Assembly (NCBI GenBank): GCA_032622095.1
Contig: CP136067.1
Location: forward strand, 79,696,705-79,760,704
Direction: 5' to 3'
Length of the DNA: 64,000 bases
Origin: Siphonodentalium dalli
Lineage: Eukaryota > Mollusca > Scaphopoda > Gadilida > Siphonodentaliidae
Positions within the stretch are counted from its first letter, which is position 1; each line of letters begins with the position of its first letter. This document shows, piece by piece, positions 11,601 to 24,800 of the stretch. A model generated the notes under the pieces. That model was given only the letters and a program-made list of their open reading frames with translations, did no database searches and was not told where the DNA came from. A program made the position numbers and the translations under genes.

Positions 11601-13524
11601 GAGACTTGGTCTATTTTGGTGGCTTCCCGCAGGTTGGCAAATATCAACTATTCGGGCTCGGCCATCATTTCGAACACTTACGGTACACGGTCGCGATAGT
11701 CGCAAAATATTGATCCAGAATATAAACAGAGAGCGATATTGACTTCAGAATACCCTATCGGTATAAAATCAGTCGGGAAAACTTTAAGATCCGAGATGGC
11801 ATCCAATATGCCCCCCCCCCCCCCCCGACAGCGATAGAAGTCATAAATAGGATATTTTCTCTTTGATTCCTTTTCGAAAAAAAGAGTTTTACATGCATAT
11901 ATATCTCTTATTGAATACAGTATTGTTTTAATCTGGAATATGTATGAAAAATCATATTCCCCAAACCTCTTAAGATGGTTACCAAAACTGGAACGTGTCC
12001 GATTTATAGCAGGTTGAGATACACTGGGGAAAAAACCCTTTAGTTGGACGGTTTCGATAGATAGAAATTAAACACAATGACTATAAATTTCCGCTAAACG
12101 GATTGTGAACACACATTTTTCGACATCATTGTTAGTGCTAGCTGGAACTAAATGTAGCACATGGATTCCCCATTTCGACATGTACGAAAAGTGGTTTTAC
12201 TCTTAGCTCTTCTCATATATCAACACTCCGGTGAATGGTGATGTATTATGTCCTAGAAAATACTTGTGCCAAATACATATATGTATGAGGAAACTATCCC
12301 CATACATTGTTTACACATCGAATCAGTAAATATGTGGAGGTCTTCTTGGACAAGCGTAATTTTCAAAACTCGAAACCGTCTTTACAAACAGTAAAAGTTC
12401 ATAGGAAATGACGTTGGATGTAGGTCTAGAGTACGTCGTCTGCAGGAGATAGTTTTGGTGTCAATAATTTGCACATATTTCTGATCAGCATGGATGAAAG
12501 CCTTATATATATATGTGGCAGTTTGATTGTCTAGCATCCGGAAAATATTCTGAACATATGGAGGCAATACCCATAACATATAAATAATAGGCTAAAATCG
12601 ACCGGAATACTCAAAGCGTTCAGATCCAGCCGTGGCGTACATTGTGCATACAGATCATTGATGAAATTCACTCGATGTGTATAAGATATCGATGTGTATA
12701 TATATTTATTAAAATGTTTCTATCCACATGTATATACCCTCAGTCGCATGACACGGAATTGTCACATGGAGTGTGAAGGGTATACAATGTACGTGCGGAT
12801 TTTTCATTTTTCCTCTTGATTTTGAAGAAAATAACCAACTTGCCCACCCATTAAGTAAACCCCATATTATTCGCTCTTTCTTCGTGTCCTTTCCACATTC
12901 CAGCTTCGCTATCACTGGGTGACCCATTATAGCCTGATGCATCCGGACTAGACCACCGATGCCCATATATTTGTTGGAAACGTTCCGAATAGTCGTTATA
13001 AGTATAAATATTGACGCTGTGTTTGCAAGTAATCCAGATTCGTGTGCAATTTAATTTCGTTCTGATTAATTTCCAGATAGTCCCTCGTAATAAGTGGACA
13101 TGATGTTGGATCCTGCAGTAGATACTGCATCGTTGGAACATTACGCGCTGAAATGATTGTGGTAGTAGATATTATTGGCAACATGTTTAATGATTCTGGC
13201 ATTGTTAGCTCACAACCGACGTGTTGTTTCGGCTTTCCTCTGAGCAGAACTTAAATTTCGACAATTTTCGGTGGCCATTTTGGTAGCCATCTTAGAATTT
13301 TGAATCGTGCTTGGCTACTCATACCCACAAAAACATACTGATTTCAATCAATTATGTATATCGGTGCCGAATTTGCGTTTTATGGTGTGGGTTTTCGTGA
13401 ATAACTACCTATTTGCGATTTTCATTATTATTGGCGGCCATGTTGGACGCCATCTTGAATTCTGAAGTTTCCCCAAAGCGGATTTTTAGATATGTTATAC
13501 ACGAGATTCTCCCGCGTCGAATGA
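8602..13524. other. gene-free stretch with degenerate repeats
   Basis: No coding region is supported. Scattered aaaatggcggcc motifs (10447-10490, 10625, 10970, 13268, 13433) and fragments of the GGTACTCAATCC element family (gggggtaaaaaaaatatgt and tcgaggaacccacccatcaa at 9855-10080; gatactttagcgataatacg at 10200-10330) indicate old mobile DNA. The ORFs here are short, overlap on both strands and resemble no known protein. Confidence 0.5.
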
Positions 13525-13586
13525 GACCAAAATGTTGTTGTATCTTGATGTATGGGGACCGTCTGATCGGATTGAGTACCTTTAAT
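13525..13586. repeat. GGTACTCAATCC element, end fragment
   Basis: ttgttgtatcttgatgtatg, ggggaccgtctgatcgg and attgagtacctttaa match the end of the family that is intact at 14358-14845. Confidence 0.6.
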
Positions 13587-13789
13587 ATCATTGATTGGTT
13601 AGTAACGTTGTAGTCATGTGACAGTTTCAATTCCAGAGCCCAATGTACCTCTATGCCATTTATTGCATGATTATATAGTTGCAGTCATAATAGTGCCAGT
13701 TTCAATGCATAGTACGTTGCAAACTGTAGCATTCAGTGAAGGTCCACACAAGATTTATCCCTGTTTTTTACAGATGATGCAAGAATAGT

Positions 13790-13816
13790 GTTGTTGTTGT
13801 TGTTGTTGTTGTTGTT
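13790..13816. repeat. (GTT)n microsatellite
   Basis: Nine GTT repeats. Similar runs at 15213-15240 lie in fragments of the GGTACTCAATCC family, which carries a short GTT/AAC tract near its end. Confidence 0.85.
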
Positions 13817-14357
13817 ATCAATAACATGGTACTACAGGTTGATCCAAAAATGAAAAACGGCTCTCTAATCCCTATCAATTGGATTTCAATCATATACATC
13901 AATTATCACACGCCTATTGATAACCCAAATGTGTCGATATTGGAATAACCCAGTGTTTTAACAATGGACAAAAAAAATAAATTGTTGCTCAGGTTTTAAA
14001 ACATTATTTTATTGCTTAATAGTTTCTACTATTATTGCATTATGTAAACTGTTATTTTGCCTAGACGCGATGTTCAAAATGTAATTTATATTTACATGTA
14101 AACAATGAAAAGTTAATATTTACGCTGAATTGGTCATTGTCTCATGATGTCGTGCAAAGGGTCGCCCAGAATCCCACAAACGTGCAAAAACACATCCAGG
14201 ATCTCCCAAATATACAAAAAGTCACTCACCATCTCAAAGTAGAATATCGTTCGTCTTCGACAGTCAAATTCAAATCGCGGGTGAGATACCCATTCAAATT
14301 CAGTCGAAATTTCACTCGAAAATCACAAACAAATACTAGTAATTACTATAATAATAA

Positions 14358-14845
14358 TTAAAGGTACTCAATCCGATAAAACTCCTCTCAATTACTATTT
14401 CAATGGCTTTGGGGGTCAAAAATATTTGATTCGAGTCGAGGAAGTCACCCATCAAATCTCAGATTTGTTAGATATCGATTTTAGAAATCTATTATTTTTC
14501 ATTATCGGGAATACTTTCTGGCCCAGAACTCAGTCAAAATTGCGTTATTATTACCTCTTGATTTTAGAGTTATCCATCCTTGTCTGTTTGGATTGTGTTT
14601 TGGTGTACACATCTCGCGCAGGTTCCGAAACTGACGGCAATTATTAGTACTCATCTCGAGAAACTAACAAATTTCAAAAATCAATATCTAATAACTCTGA
14701 GCTTTGTTTGATGGGTTCCTCGACTCGAATCAAATATTTTTTACCCCCAAAGCCAAATAAATAGTAATATAAGACCCTCTGATCGGATTGTTGTTGTTGG
14801 AATCTGTTGAGATGGGGACCCCCTGTTCGGATTGAGTACCTTTAA
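14358..14845 (+). mobile_element. 488-bp MITE with GGTACTCAATCCG ends, arm 1
   Basis: It starts TTAAAGGTACTCAATCCG and ends CGGATTGAGTACCTTTAA. The two halves are themselves imperfect inverted copies over ~150 bp (gctttgggggtcaaaaatat, tgattcgagtcgaggaa). TTAA is present at both edges, so a TTAA target is possible; TA is the alternative. A second full copy, inverted and nearly identical, lies at 18705-19192. The 73-aa ORF inside (14426-14647) is not credible as a protein. Confidence 0.8.
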
Positions 14846-14914
14846 CATGAGACTAATTTAAAAATCGATTTGTTAATGAGATTTTTATGTTGGAACTACA
14901 CCGGTGACTTTTTG

Positions 14915-15290
14915 AAACGCTTTCAAGTTTGTTAAAGATGAATAATCCGAATTAACGATCCTAAGTTACTATTTCTTTGACTTCGGGGGTAAAAAATATT
15001 TGATTCGAGTGCAGGAAATTGCGGATGAAGATGGATAACTCTAAAATCATGTGGTAATACGGCCAAATTTCGTGATACTCAAGTGATAATACGGTAATAT
15101 TAGTTGAATACAATGTTGATTTGGGAATTTTTATACCATACGGTTGAGAGTGGTTAGCAATTTATTGTTGCAATTAATCTATTTTGACAACTAAAGCGTA
15201 TTTTGAAGAAACGTTGTTGTTGTTGTTGTTGTTGTTGTTGTACCTTGGTGACATGGGGACCGTCTGATCTGATTGAGAAGGGGAGAGCGA
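14915..15290. repeat. GGTACTCAATCC element fragments
   Basis: The stretch contains gacttcgggggtaaaaaata, gatggataactctaaaatca, a (GTT)9 tract and ggggaccgtctgatctgatt, all parts of the family intact at 14358-14845. The cysteine-run ORF at 15203 is the GTT microsatellite translated. Confidence 0.55.
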
Positions 15291-16184
15291 GGCATGTTAG
15301 AACGTTTTTTATTCAATCACACATATATACAGGGAAATGTGAGCATATGCCCCTTCCTTTTTTCAACTGTTATTATATTACCCGGCGTTGCCCAGGTTAA
15401 AGTGATGTGAAACCCTCTGCATATTGTGGATATATGATGGGAATAGAGGATACTCTTGTTCAAAGCATTACACATATTCTCATAAATTATATATCCAAAT
15501 AGCATCTGATTCTTACACACACGGAATATAAGTAGTAGCTCACCTTATCGGATCGGAGCGATTGTCATTTTGTTTATCGCGATTAATCCGTCCCACTTCA
15601 TAGGTTATAACATGAACATCATAAACACATTAGTTCGCAAAAATAAAAGATGACAATTGGGTTTTACATGGAGATGTATCAATCAATCTAGTGGGTTTGA
15701 CTAAGATTTTGAGGACACCTGGTTATCCTATATGTATCTCCATGAAGATACAGATATTTTAAAGAAATGTCCAGATGCTCCTCTGTTCATTGTGCTATAT
15801 ACTGGCTAAGTGTTCAGTTTAAAAGAAATGTTGCTATGCAACTATATCAGCTACATGTGCCCGACACAGAGCGAGATTTTGAGTTGTTTATGTTGGGCGA
15901 TGAGTCTGTTCTAAAACACGAAAGATATCCTCTGTATAATGGGCAGATATAACCTTGTCAGATGTCAGTATTGGAGGATCCTGAAAAGTCATGTGCCACT
16001 GACTCCGTTTTCTTTTATCTTAGAAGAAATTATATTTGACGGCACACTGTGACCACTATTGTTGAACAGGCCTTCTATACATTTCCATATCTCTTGTAAC
16101 TTTTTGTAGAAACTATATTGAATGGGGCAGACTCAATTGTGTTATATCAATATTAACATGAGCTATTCTAATATTTATTTTAAC

Positions 16185-18690
16185 ATGCACCATTATCTTC
16201 CTTGTAAAATGTTACCACTGTTAGAACGCCTTGGTGCCATCTCGATTGTACCCCGTGAAGTTATATATAGAACATACAGACAGACATATATTTACAAATA
16301 TATCTAGGCACCCAATGTGATGTTTTTTACTCGCACGATTTGATTCCTCGTATTATTTGAGAAGAACGTGTATGAATTTGATGCTAATTGGCACTAAACA
16401 TATTTCTATCAGTTGTGGTGACGCGCCATCCCTATTTCGGACTCAAGCGGCGCCACATTTGACATCATTACTCCATAATCTTAGACTCATTATGGAGATG
16501 AATATATATACAATTGTTGAAAATTGGCGAGTATACAAATTCGTATCAAATTGAGGGCCCTCAAATCTCTCACCCAAACGGCACCAATTTGTCGTATTTA
16601 AACCACACGGTTAGATTCCTCTTATCACGGAGAAGAATATGTATCAGTCTGGTGGAAATCGCCGCTAAATATATTGTTTATCCATTTTTGTGTGCGTCTC
16701 TCTCATCCTCTGTTGGTCCCTGTCTCGAATGGCATCTTTAAACCACACAATTAGACTCCTGATACCATGGAGATAAATATTTATAAGTTTGGTGCTAATC
16801 GGCGACTATTTTTTGTTTTTAATCAAATTTAGTGCCCACCCAACACTCCACACCATCTCTCACACAAACAGCACCAATATAGCGTCTTTAAATCACATGA
16901 TTTGATTCCTGGCATCATGGGTAAGAATGTATCAATTTGGTGGAAATTGGCGCTAAAATTATTGTGTATCAATTATGGTGCCCCTCTCCTGTTCAGTGCA
17001 CCCCAGGCTCGAATGACGCCACTTTTAAAAGTTTTTAGACTCCCAATATCATGTGGATGAATCTATAAGTTTGGTATCAATCGGTGACTAAACCAATTCT
17101 TATAAAATTTAGTGCCTACCCCCCCCCCCCATCTCACATCCAAACGACACAAATTTGGCGTCTTTAAATGACACAATTAGATTCCCTGTATCATGGAGAA
17201 GAATGTGTATTAATTTGGTGGAAATCGGCGCTAAAACTATTTTTATCAATATTTGTGCCCCTCTCCCTTTCAGTGCACCACTGACTGGAATGACGACAGC
17301 TTTAAGCCACCCCATTAGACTCCTCATACCGTGTGGATGATTTTGTATAAGTTTTTGTATAAAATTGGCGAGTATACAAATTCGTATGAAATTTAGGGCC
17401 CCCATATCTATCATCCAAACGGCACCAATTTGGCGTATCTAAACCACACGATTAGATTTCCTGTATCACTGAGAATATGTATCAATCTGGTGGAAATCAG
17501 CGCTAAACATATTGTTCATTTTTTGTGTGTGTTCCTCTCACCCTCTATGCACCCTGACTCGAACTCCCCCATGTGTGACAGCTTGTAACATCCTTAAACC
17601 ACACAATTTGACTCCTGATATCATGGAGATGATTATTGATAAGTTTGGTAAACCAATTTTGATCAAATTTAGTGCCCACTAACCCCAATCTCTCACCCAA
17701 ACAGCACCAACATGGCGTCTTTAAATTTTTCACACGATAAAACTCCTCGTATTATGCATGGATAAGAATGCGTATCACTTTGTTGGAAATTGGCGCTAAC
17801 ATTATTTCCTTTCTGTTCAATCTTGACTCGAATGACTCAACTTTTGACATATTTCAGCTACACCATTAGACTCCTCATACCATGGGGATGGTATTGTATA
17901 AGTGTGGTGGCAATCGGCGACTAAACACATTCTTATCAAATTGAGTGCCCATCCCACAATCTTTCATCCAAACAACAGCAATTTGGAGTCTTTAAATCGC
18001 ACAATTAGATTCCTTGTATCATAGAGAAGAATATATATCAATTTGGTGGAAATCGTCGCTAAAATTAGTTTTATCAATTTTGGTGCCCCTCTCCCATTCC
18101 GTGCATCCCTGACGCGAATGGCGCCAAGTTTGACATACTTTAAACAACAGCATTAGATTCCTCATATCATGGCAATGATTATATAAATTGTTTCGTGGAA
18201 ATCGGAGGCAAACATTTTTTCTACCCCTCCCCCTTTTTTGCCCCTGACAACGGCGTCACTTTAGAATATTCTAACCAGCACCATTTTCTTTTTCGTAAAA
18301 AGTTACCCATATCAGACCGTTTGGTGCCATCTAGATGGTCCCTCGACGCTAAACGTAGTTTATCAATTTTGGTGCCCCTCTCCCCTTCGGTGCATCCCTG
18401 ACTCGAACGGTGCCACTCTTGATATATTTAAACCACACCATCAGATTCCTTATATCATGGGGATGATTATATATAAGTTTCGTGGCAATCGGCGACAAAT
18501 TTTTTTCTTCCCCTCCCCCTTTTCTGCCCCTGACAACAACGGCGTCACTTTAGAAAATCCTATCCCTCACCATTATCTTTCTCGTAAAAAGTTACCCCTA
18601 GTAGACCCCTTTGGTGCCATCTAGATGGTCCCCTGTGAATTTATATAGAACACAGACAGATAGACAGACATTCGCAAATATAGATATAGA
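16185..18690. repeat. degenerate tandem array, ~140-bp alternating units (family 4)
   Basis: About 16 units alternate between two types. Type A is agaagaat...gtatcaatttggtgga followed by aatcggcgctaaaa. Type B is ggatgattatataagtttgg followed by caatcggcgactaaac. Alternation gives a ~280-bp dimer period. The array is bracketed by ~125-bp direct repeats (about 16185-16310 and 18567-18690). Each bracket carries ttggtgccatcta/c and tatagaacacagacagatag-like sequence ending in an ACAG microsatellite, as in pearl-type elements. All ORFs within are repeat translations. Confidence 0.7.
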
Positions 18691-18704
18691 AGATATCAAA
18701 GACG

Positions 18705-19192
18705 TTAAAGGTACTCAATCCGAACAGAGGGTCCCCATTTCAACAGATTCCAACAACAACAATCCGATCAGAGGGTCTTATATTACTATTTATTTGGCTT
18801 TTGGGGGTAAACAATATTTGATTCGAGTCGAGGAACCCATCAAACAAAGCTCAGAGTTATTAGATATTGATTTTTGAAATTTGTTAGTTTCTCGAGATGA
18901 GTACTAATAATTGCCGTCAGTTTCGGAACCTGCGCGAGATGTGTACACCAAAACACAATTCAAACAGACAAGGATGGATAACTCTAAAATCAAGAGGTAA
19001 TAAAACGCAATTTTGACTGAGTTCTGGGCCAGAAAGTATTCCCGATAATGAAAAATAATAGATTTCTAAAATCGATATCTAACAAATCTGAGCTTTGATG
19101 GGTGACTTCCTCGACTCGAATCAAATATTTTTGACCCCCAAAGCCATTGAAATAGTAATTGAGAGGAGTTTTATCGGATTGAGTACCTTTAA
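18705..19192 (-). mobile_element. 488-bp MITE with GGTACTCAATCCG ends, arm 2
   Basis: Reverse complement of 14358-14845 with only a few differences and the same length (488 bp). The ORF at 18611-18877 partly overlaps it and is not a gene. Confidence 0.8.
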
Positions 19193-21083
19193 ATATGGCA
19201 TATCATTATATATATGATCTATTTTGCTTTCACATAGAAAAAGTAGAAAATAAATTCGTTCCAACATCCCCCGAGTTGTTTGAAACCAACGGCAAATTGG
19301 AACATCGACCGGGGTAAGTCAGAACACTGATCATGTAATTAAGGAACACATATGAAATCAATGTATAATAGAAGTAAAACCACTAATATATTCCATGAAC
19401 TATATTAAATGGCTAGTATAAAACATGATAGCTGAGTCCTGGAAATAAAGTATGTTCGAGAAATCGTCAACGTTGGAAAACGCAACACATCCAATGGAAA
19501 CGTAGTTACACATACAGGAGGGACGTACCAGGGCATTATGCGGAGGGTTTTTAGTGTTATCGATATAAACCTCCCCACTTGCTACACAAATAATTATTCA
19601 TCAAAGAAAACATAGTGAAATCATATTTAAGACATGGTTGCAAGCAACTGGGCTGCATTCATCCATATTCCAGCTAATGGTTAGTTATACTGGATGAATG
19701 CATAATTTTTATGGGGTTTTCCCGTAAGTCGCACTATGGGGACCCCATTGGGTGTTCCAACATGCCCAGAATGTGAAAATGGCTCTAATGGTACACGATA
19801 TTTGAAAGACACTAATTAATCAGGGGGTAGGGATTTTCCGGGCACGTATGCCGGGGTGGGTGGTCGATGGGATCAACAATGTTTTTTTTCCGCAACACAA
19901 ATCCCCCCCTGCAAGTCTTTTTGACTGTTTTGGCTTAAAACACCTTAGAATGTCAATATTAACATAAATTAAAATTTTCATGATGATCAGACAAACAGTA
20001 TAGCCTGTAGCCATGCTAATGGATTGAATTTGAAATCCAAGATGGCCGCTGGCAGCCATGTTTTTTGGCCGAATGACCCCAAAATGGGTCGGGAAAAAAC
20101 TGCCGCGGGGGTGGGTGGGTCCCAACAAGAGTCGAAAGGAAAAAATCAGCATAGGCCTACGTGCCTGAAAAAAATCCGACCCCCCCCCCCCCCCTGAATT
20201 AATCGGTATTTTTTTTTATTTATGACTGAAATTAAATGAAACTGGATCAACTGATATAATTTACACCCTTTAGGCCTACGTACGTCCCGAAAACTGATCT
20301 TGAACATTGATGATTGAAAATCGCAAAAATTACTTGATACCCCCATAAAAGATTTTTGTGCATATCTCTTATAAATGTACACCATTCCGAGAATAGTCAG
20401 ATCTGTTTGTGTTATTTGTGCATATTACTCACAAGAGTTTGGTCAATGTGGCCGGATATATTTATAAGATAAGATAATGCGTCTTGCTCGAGATATGTTC
20501 TATCTTAAAAAATACGAACAATAACATTTCAGGAGTTGGAACCGGAACATTTGATTTTAGCTATCATTTTTTTTGTCCTAATGCTGTTGATTTTTTTTCT
20601 AGCGACTATTGAGTTATCTTAATAATTTTAGTTTTGTAATATCCAATTGCAAGGTTAAAGTATTCAGTAAAATATTATACAAAATAGACACTTGGATATT
20701 TTTGTTTCCACTACATTAGTCGCACTCCCTTCCAAACGTTTTATTTATCCTGTTTCGCATAAAAAGAGATCTTATTCTTCAATGACTTCATAAGATATAC
20801 CGATTTTTACGATAACAAAGCTTTTGATTGCATTGCAACCAATATGAAGTATATATAGCTATACAAACATGTATTCTACAGGGTAATTATAATAAACTAA
20901 TTATCAATAATATGGGTTTTAAATGAAAGAAATTTCACAATAAACAGGTCTGGCAAATCCGCCGTTTCCGGTCCGAGACTCCAACTATTTGGGGGTTGGC
21001 GATTATCGCAATACGATAGGGGCTAATATGATTACGTCAGTAGGTATGTACAACTCAAAACACGTACTTCGATCAATAAAATG
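19193..21083. other. gene-free stretch with an inverted family-3 fragment
   Basis: At about 19965-20110 lies an inverted fragment of the 40375/46151 repeat family (gaaatccaagatggccgctg, gccatgttttttggccgaat, gaccccaaaatg). A long C run is at about 20179-20195. No coding sequence is supported; the 110-aa - strand ORF at 19820 is the repeat. Confidence 0.5.
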
Positions 21084-23003
21084 TAGTGTTGAAACGATTA
21101 ATCGACTAATCGAAATCGACACGATTATTAAATTAGTCGATTCCGAAATCGGCTAGTCGACTAGTCGGAACACACCCACCACCATTATGCCATCGCGAAA
21201 GCAGTGCCGTTGCTGCCGTTACCGAATTACTGGACAATTTAAACAATCAGGCTATCGAAATACACAATCACAATTAGCTTGTTAAAGCCTTCCTTGTTGT
21301 CCCTTTGATGCGATAACTGCTTTCAGTAAATTGGTGGTCATGCACGAGCGCGAAACCCAATGACCTCAACTCAATGTATTTGTCGGCGCCGCAGCGGCTT
21401 ATTCTTTGAAGTTGAGACGGCCGGCTTTGATAATCAACTTCAAAGAATCAGCGCCTATCGCAACCGTGTCAATTTCGGCGTGACGGAATTGATCTGAGTG
21501 ATAACTGGTCAACGTGTTTGCAGGACTCAACTTCAATCAAGTTAGTTGCGAGGTGACATCATTAAGTTTTAAGTTTAATAACAAGTCCAATATATTATAG
21601 TTTATTGAAGCACTATGTCAGTATACCTTTAAAGTTTATTTGTAAAATGTGTGATATTTTTTACAACCACCACGTATGCATCAACTGACGCATGGGTGAG
21701 CGTATACGATCGCACGTTCTAGATATATTGTATTATAGATATAAATATAAAGCCAACCCGCGGTCAGCCATGCTATGCATCGAATAGCGTCGCGTATTTC
21801 AAACTAAACTGGCGAGTCACTTCGGAAATCCCACGTCGTTTATGGGCTGTGTTTGTGAAAAATTACAATGTATTTTAGAACCTCAAACTTAAATTCTTCG
21901 CGGAATTGGGCGGTGACAAAGCTGTTCCCAGAAACGTAATCTGGATGACACAAATTCCTGGAAGCGGGCTAAATATAGAACTTACGACATCGCATTGAAA
22001 TGTACTATTAACATCGCCGGTCTGCGCAGTTTTATTTCTGAAACTGACACGATCGATTGTGTATTCGGGGACTCGCGAGTAAAATTGTATATATTGTATA
22101 TATATTTACAATGTACCATGCACGAGAGACAATTATGTACGCGATCAAATCAAACAGTGAAAACACGTGCGTTTTGGCGGGAAAATGACTGTCCGTGATT
22201 AAGCTATGTCATATCGTGACCTTGCTATGAATACAAGGAACAACATTATGTACGCAATGCATGGCCCATTTTTAATATATGCGGACTCTATATATACAGG
22301 GAACTTTACCACATTCCGTGTCCGATATATGTACATGTCATCTGCGAGCATAAAAGGCTTGATCTTGTACGCACTACAGCTGTTATAAACATTTATTTTG
22401 TAACTTTTGTTTGACTCTGTCGGAGATGAAGTTCGTTTCTCAAAATATCTTGCATTTCTTCATGTATACGCCCGTTTGTGAAGTCAATCGGTGACAAGCA
22501 CACTGGGCAAGTTCGAAACAACGATGTTCGATTGTATGTAAGAACCGGTACGGCTCTGTAGACCATACCATATCAATTTTAAAGGAACATTTTTACACAA
22601 AACATATAGAATAATGCACCGGGCTCTGATTGTTGCACGCGCTTCCACTCCGTAATCCGTAGCGTTTCCGTGATCGATCAGGTGTTTGTCACCACCGTTT
22701 AGATACATACATCAACTGGATGGTATTTGATTGTCATAAAACATCATATACCTGGGACAAATTAATAACCTATTAACCTTCAGTGATATTAAGCCAAATT
22801 ATCACGGCAAATAGTGTTAAATCACGTCTTGCTTTGCGTTCGAAAATGCAAAGTTGGTTACTAGTACTCAAAACAAACGGCAAATTATATACGTATATGA
22901 GCACAAAACGGTAAGTTTCGGAAGGGGTCCGATTAGTCGACTAGTAGTCGATTCCCTCTGGCGACTAGTCGATTCCTCAAAACCACTAATCGTTTCAACA
23001 CTA
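21084..23003. mobile_element. hAT-type DNA transposon, non-autonomous, 1920 bp
   Basis: The terminal inverted repeat TAGTGTTGAAACGATTA is perfect over 17 bp at both ends. It is flanked by the perfect 8-bp duplication ATAAAATG (21076-21083, 23004-23011). The subterminal regions are dense in palindromic attagtcga / gactagtcga motifs (21100-21165, 22928-22975). A hairpin of ttctttgaagttga with its complement lies at 21400-21447. No transposase ORF is visible. Confidence 0.85.
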
Positions 23004-23094
23004 ATAAAATGGTAAATGTATGTTTCATGGGAGTGCCTGTATTTCCGGCCAAGTTGGGTCAATACGTCAGTACGTGTGGACAGAGACATGTCTC

Positions 23095-23385
23095 TATTCC
23101 GAAGGTTCGCTATTCCGAATATTCACTATTCTATTCCGAATATGTGAATACTAGCGTAATAGCATTTTTCATTCCTCGTGTGGGTTTTATGGGGGGGTGC
23201 ACATGTGGCTGCAAATTTCAATTCATTTCTGTTTAAATACGCCCAGAATAGAAAACCTTCAGAATAACGAATCTTCGGAATAACGAATCTTCGGAATAAC
23301 GAACATTTGGAATAGCGAACCTTCGGAATAATGAATCTTCGGAATATGGAACCTTCGGAATAATGAACCAGATCCTGTATGAACA
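23095..23385. repeat. inverted short tandem array, GAATAACGAATCTTCG
   Basis: About seven copies of a 17-18 base unit (ggaataacgaatcttc, with aacc/aaca variants) lie at 23246-23365. Three reversed units (attccgaaggttcgct...) lie at 23096-23150. Translating it gives the repeated IPKVRYSE-type peptides, which are not protein evidence. Confidence 0.8.
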
Positions 23386-24039
23386 TACCACGACACGTTC
23401 ATCAATAAATGTATAAATGTTTCGTGGGACTGTTTATATATATACATATAGGACTGGAGTAAAGTTGACAGCAACGCGTCTTTGTTAATTTTGGTTCCCG
23501 GATTTCAACGTAATTTGGTGTGGTGACTCAGGGTGCCCTGGCAGAGTGTATAATGGCGTTAGATTTTCTAAATTTTGATTTAAACAAATTTAAATGAATA
23601 AAAAATATGAACCTATGTGAATATTTAGGTACAATATAAACCTATTTGCACGAGAATATGTTGCAGCACCAGATATAGTGGATTGTTGGCCACATGGGTC
23701 AGAGTGAGACATTGCCTCTAACATTTCTCTAATTTCCAGACCAATATCAATGGGGCCAGTCCAGAGATATTAGCCATATGACACATGTTATTATATTTGT
23801 TCAAAATGCTATCATCAGGTGAAGGTTGACTCTGGCCCAGCCACCAATTTTCAAGGCAAAATCAATTAATTAAATTTTTGCAATTTCAAGGGAAAAATAT
23901 GTTTATTGGATAAATTTACATATAATACTGAATACATTTTTGTGATGTGGAAAACGGGGATTTATTACATATTTCACATAGCCACATCTGATTTATTTAT
24001 AGACGTTTATGTATGCTTGACTTTCATCGAGTTACAAGG
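23386..24039. other. no gene seen
   Basis: A/T-rich sequence without a supported ORF, repeat boundary or RNA gene. Confidence 0.4.
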
Positions 24040-24164
24040 GTGGGGGCCAGGCCCCAAGCTAGGAGGCGACTCGGGCGAAATTCTCGCCCTTGGGCTGGCG
24101 AAGTCGCCCTCGGATGTCCGCAAGGCGAAAACGAAGTCGCCTTCAAAATTTGACAAAACTAGCT

Positions 24165-24660
24165 TAGGACTATAGAAATGACCCTCGTCCGTCCGTGCGT
24201 CCGTGTGTCCGTGCGTCTGTGCGTCCGAGATCAGGTACCTTCATGGTGTAATCAACTCCTCCTACAGTTTTAAACGTAGAGATTTGAAACTCTGGGATAT
24301 TGTTCCTAACATGTTGGTGATTTGCAACATCTATATAGCTAATAAAAAATATAATTTTTTCCATATTTTTGGGGGGGTTTTCGACTTAGAAAATTTGGAA
24401 CATTTTTGCCTTTTGGATGAGATTGGGTACCTTCATGGTGTAATCAACTCCTCCTACAGTTTTAAATGTAGAGATTTGAAACTTTGGGATATTGTTCCTA
24501 ACATGTTGTTGATTTGCAACATCTATATAGCTAATATTATTTTTATGGAGTTATTAACCCTTTTCGACTTCGAAAATTTCAACATTTTTTTAAAATTTCT
24601 TTAACAAAGCGGCATCGACTTGCCATGTTGTCGGGGGACACTGTGGTCTGCTGACCTTTT
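24165..24660. repeat. pearl-like repeat family 2, nested in hAT
   Basis: It begins ggactatagaaatgaccctc followed by gtccgtccgtgcgtccgtgt. Two ~180-bp units follow, with ggtaccttcatggtgtaatc and aactcctcctacagttttaa. It ends gtcgggggacactgtggtct...ccttttat. The same start and end occur at 45727-49536 and 52226-53053. The 133-aa + strand ORF (24203-24604) is a translation of the two units and is rejected as a gene. Confidence 0.75.
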
Positions 24661-24800
24661 ATTTTTTTTTAATTGGGTTGGGTTGGGGTAGCTAGCCCCG
24701 GGATTGTCGAAAGGGCCGAAGGGCCCTTTCCTTAATCCCTCATGTTTTTGCTTTTATTAGAAATACGAGGGGGGAAAAGGATAGCATTTTTCTGTTTGGA

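Noticed and set aside
12709-13202. Three overlapping - strand ORFs
   Set aside because: Mutually overlapping frames with no domain pattern, no splice support and atypical composition.
15203-15400. Cysteine-run ORF MKKRCCCCCCCCC
   Set aside because: Translation of a (GTT)n microsatellite in a MITE fragment.
23246-23365. CRISPR-like array
   Set aside because: Units are contiguous 17-18 base tandem repeats without unique spacers, in eukaryotic DNA.
24203-24604. 133-aa + strand ORF
   Set aside because: It is two copies of a non-coding family 2 unit read in frame, explaining its internal peptide repeat.
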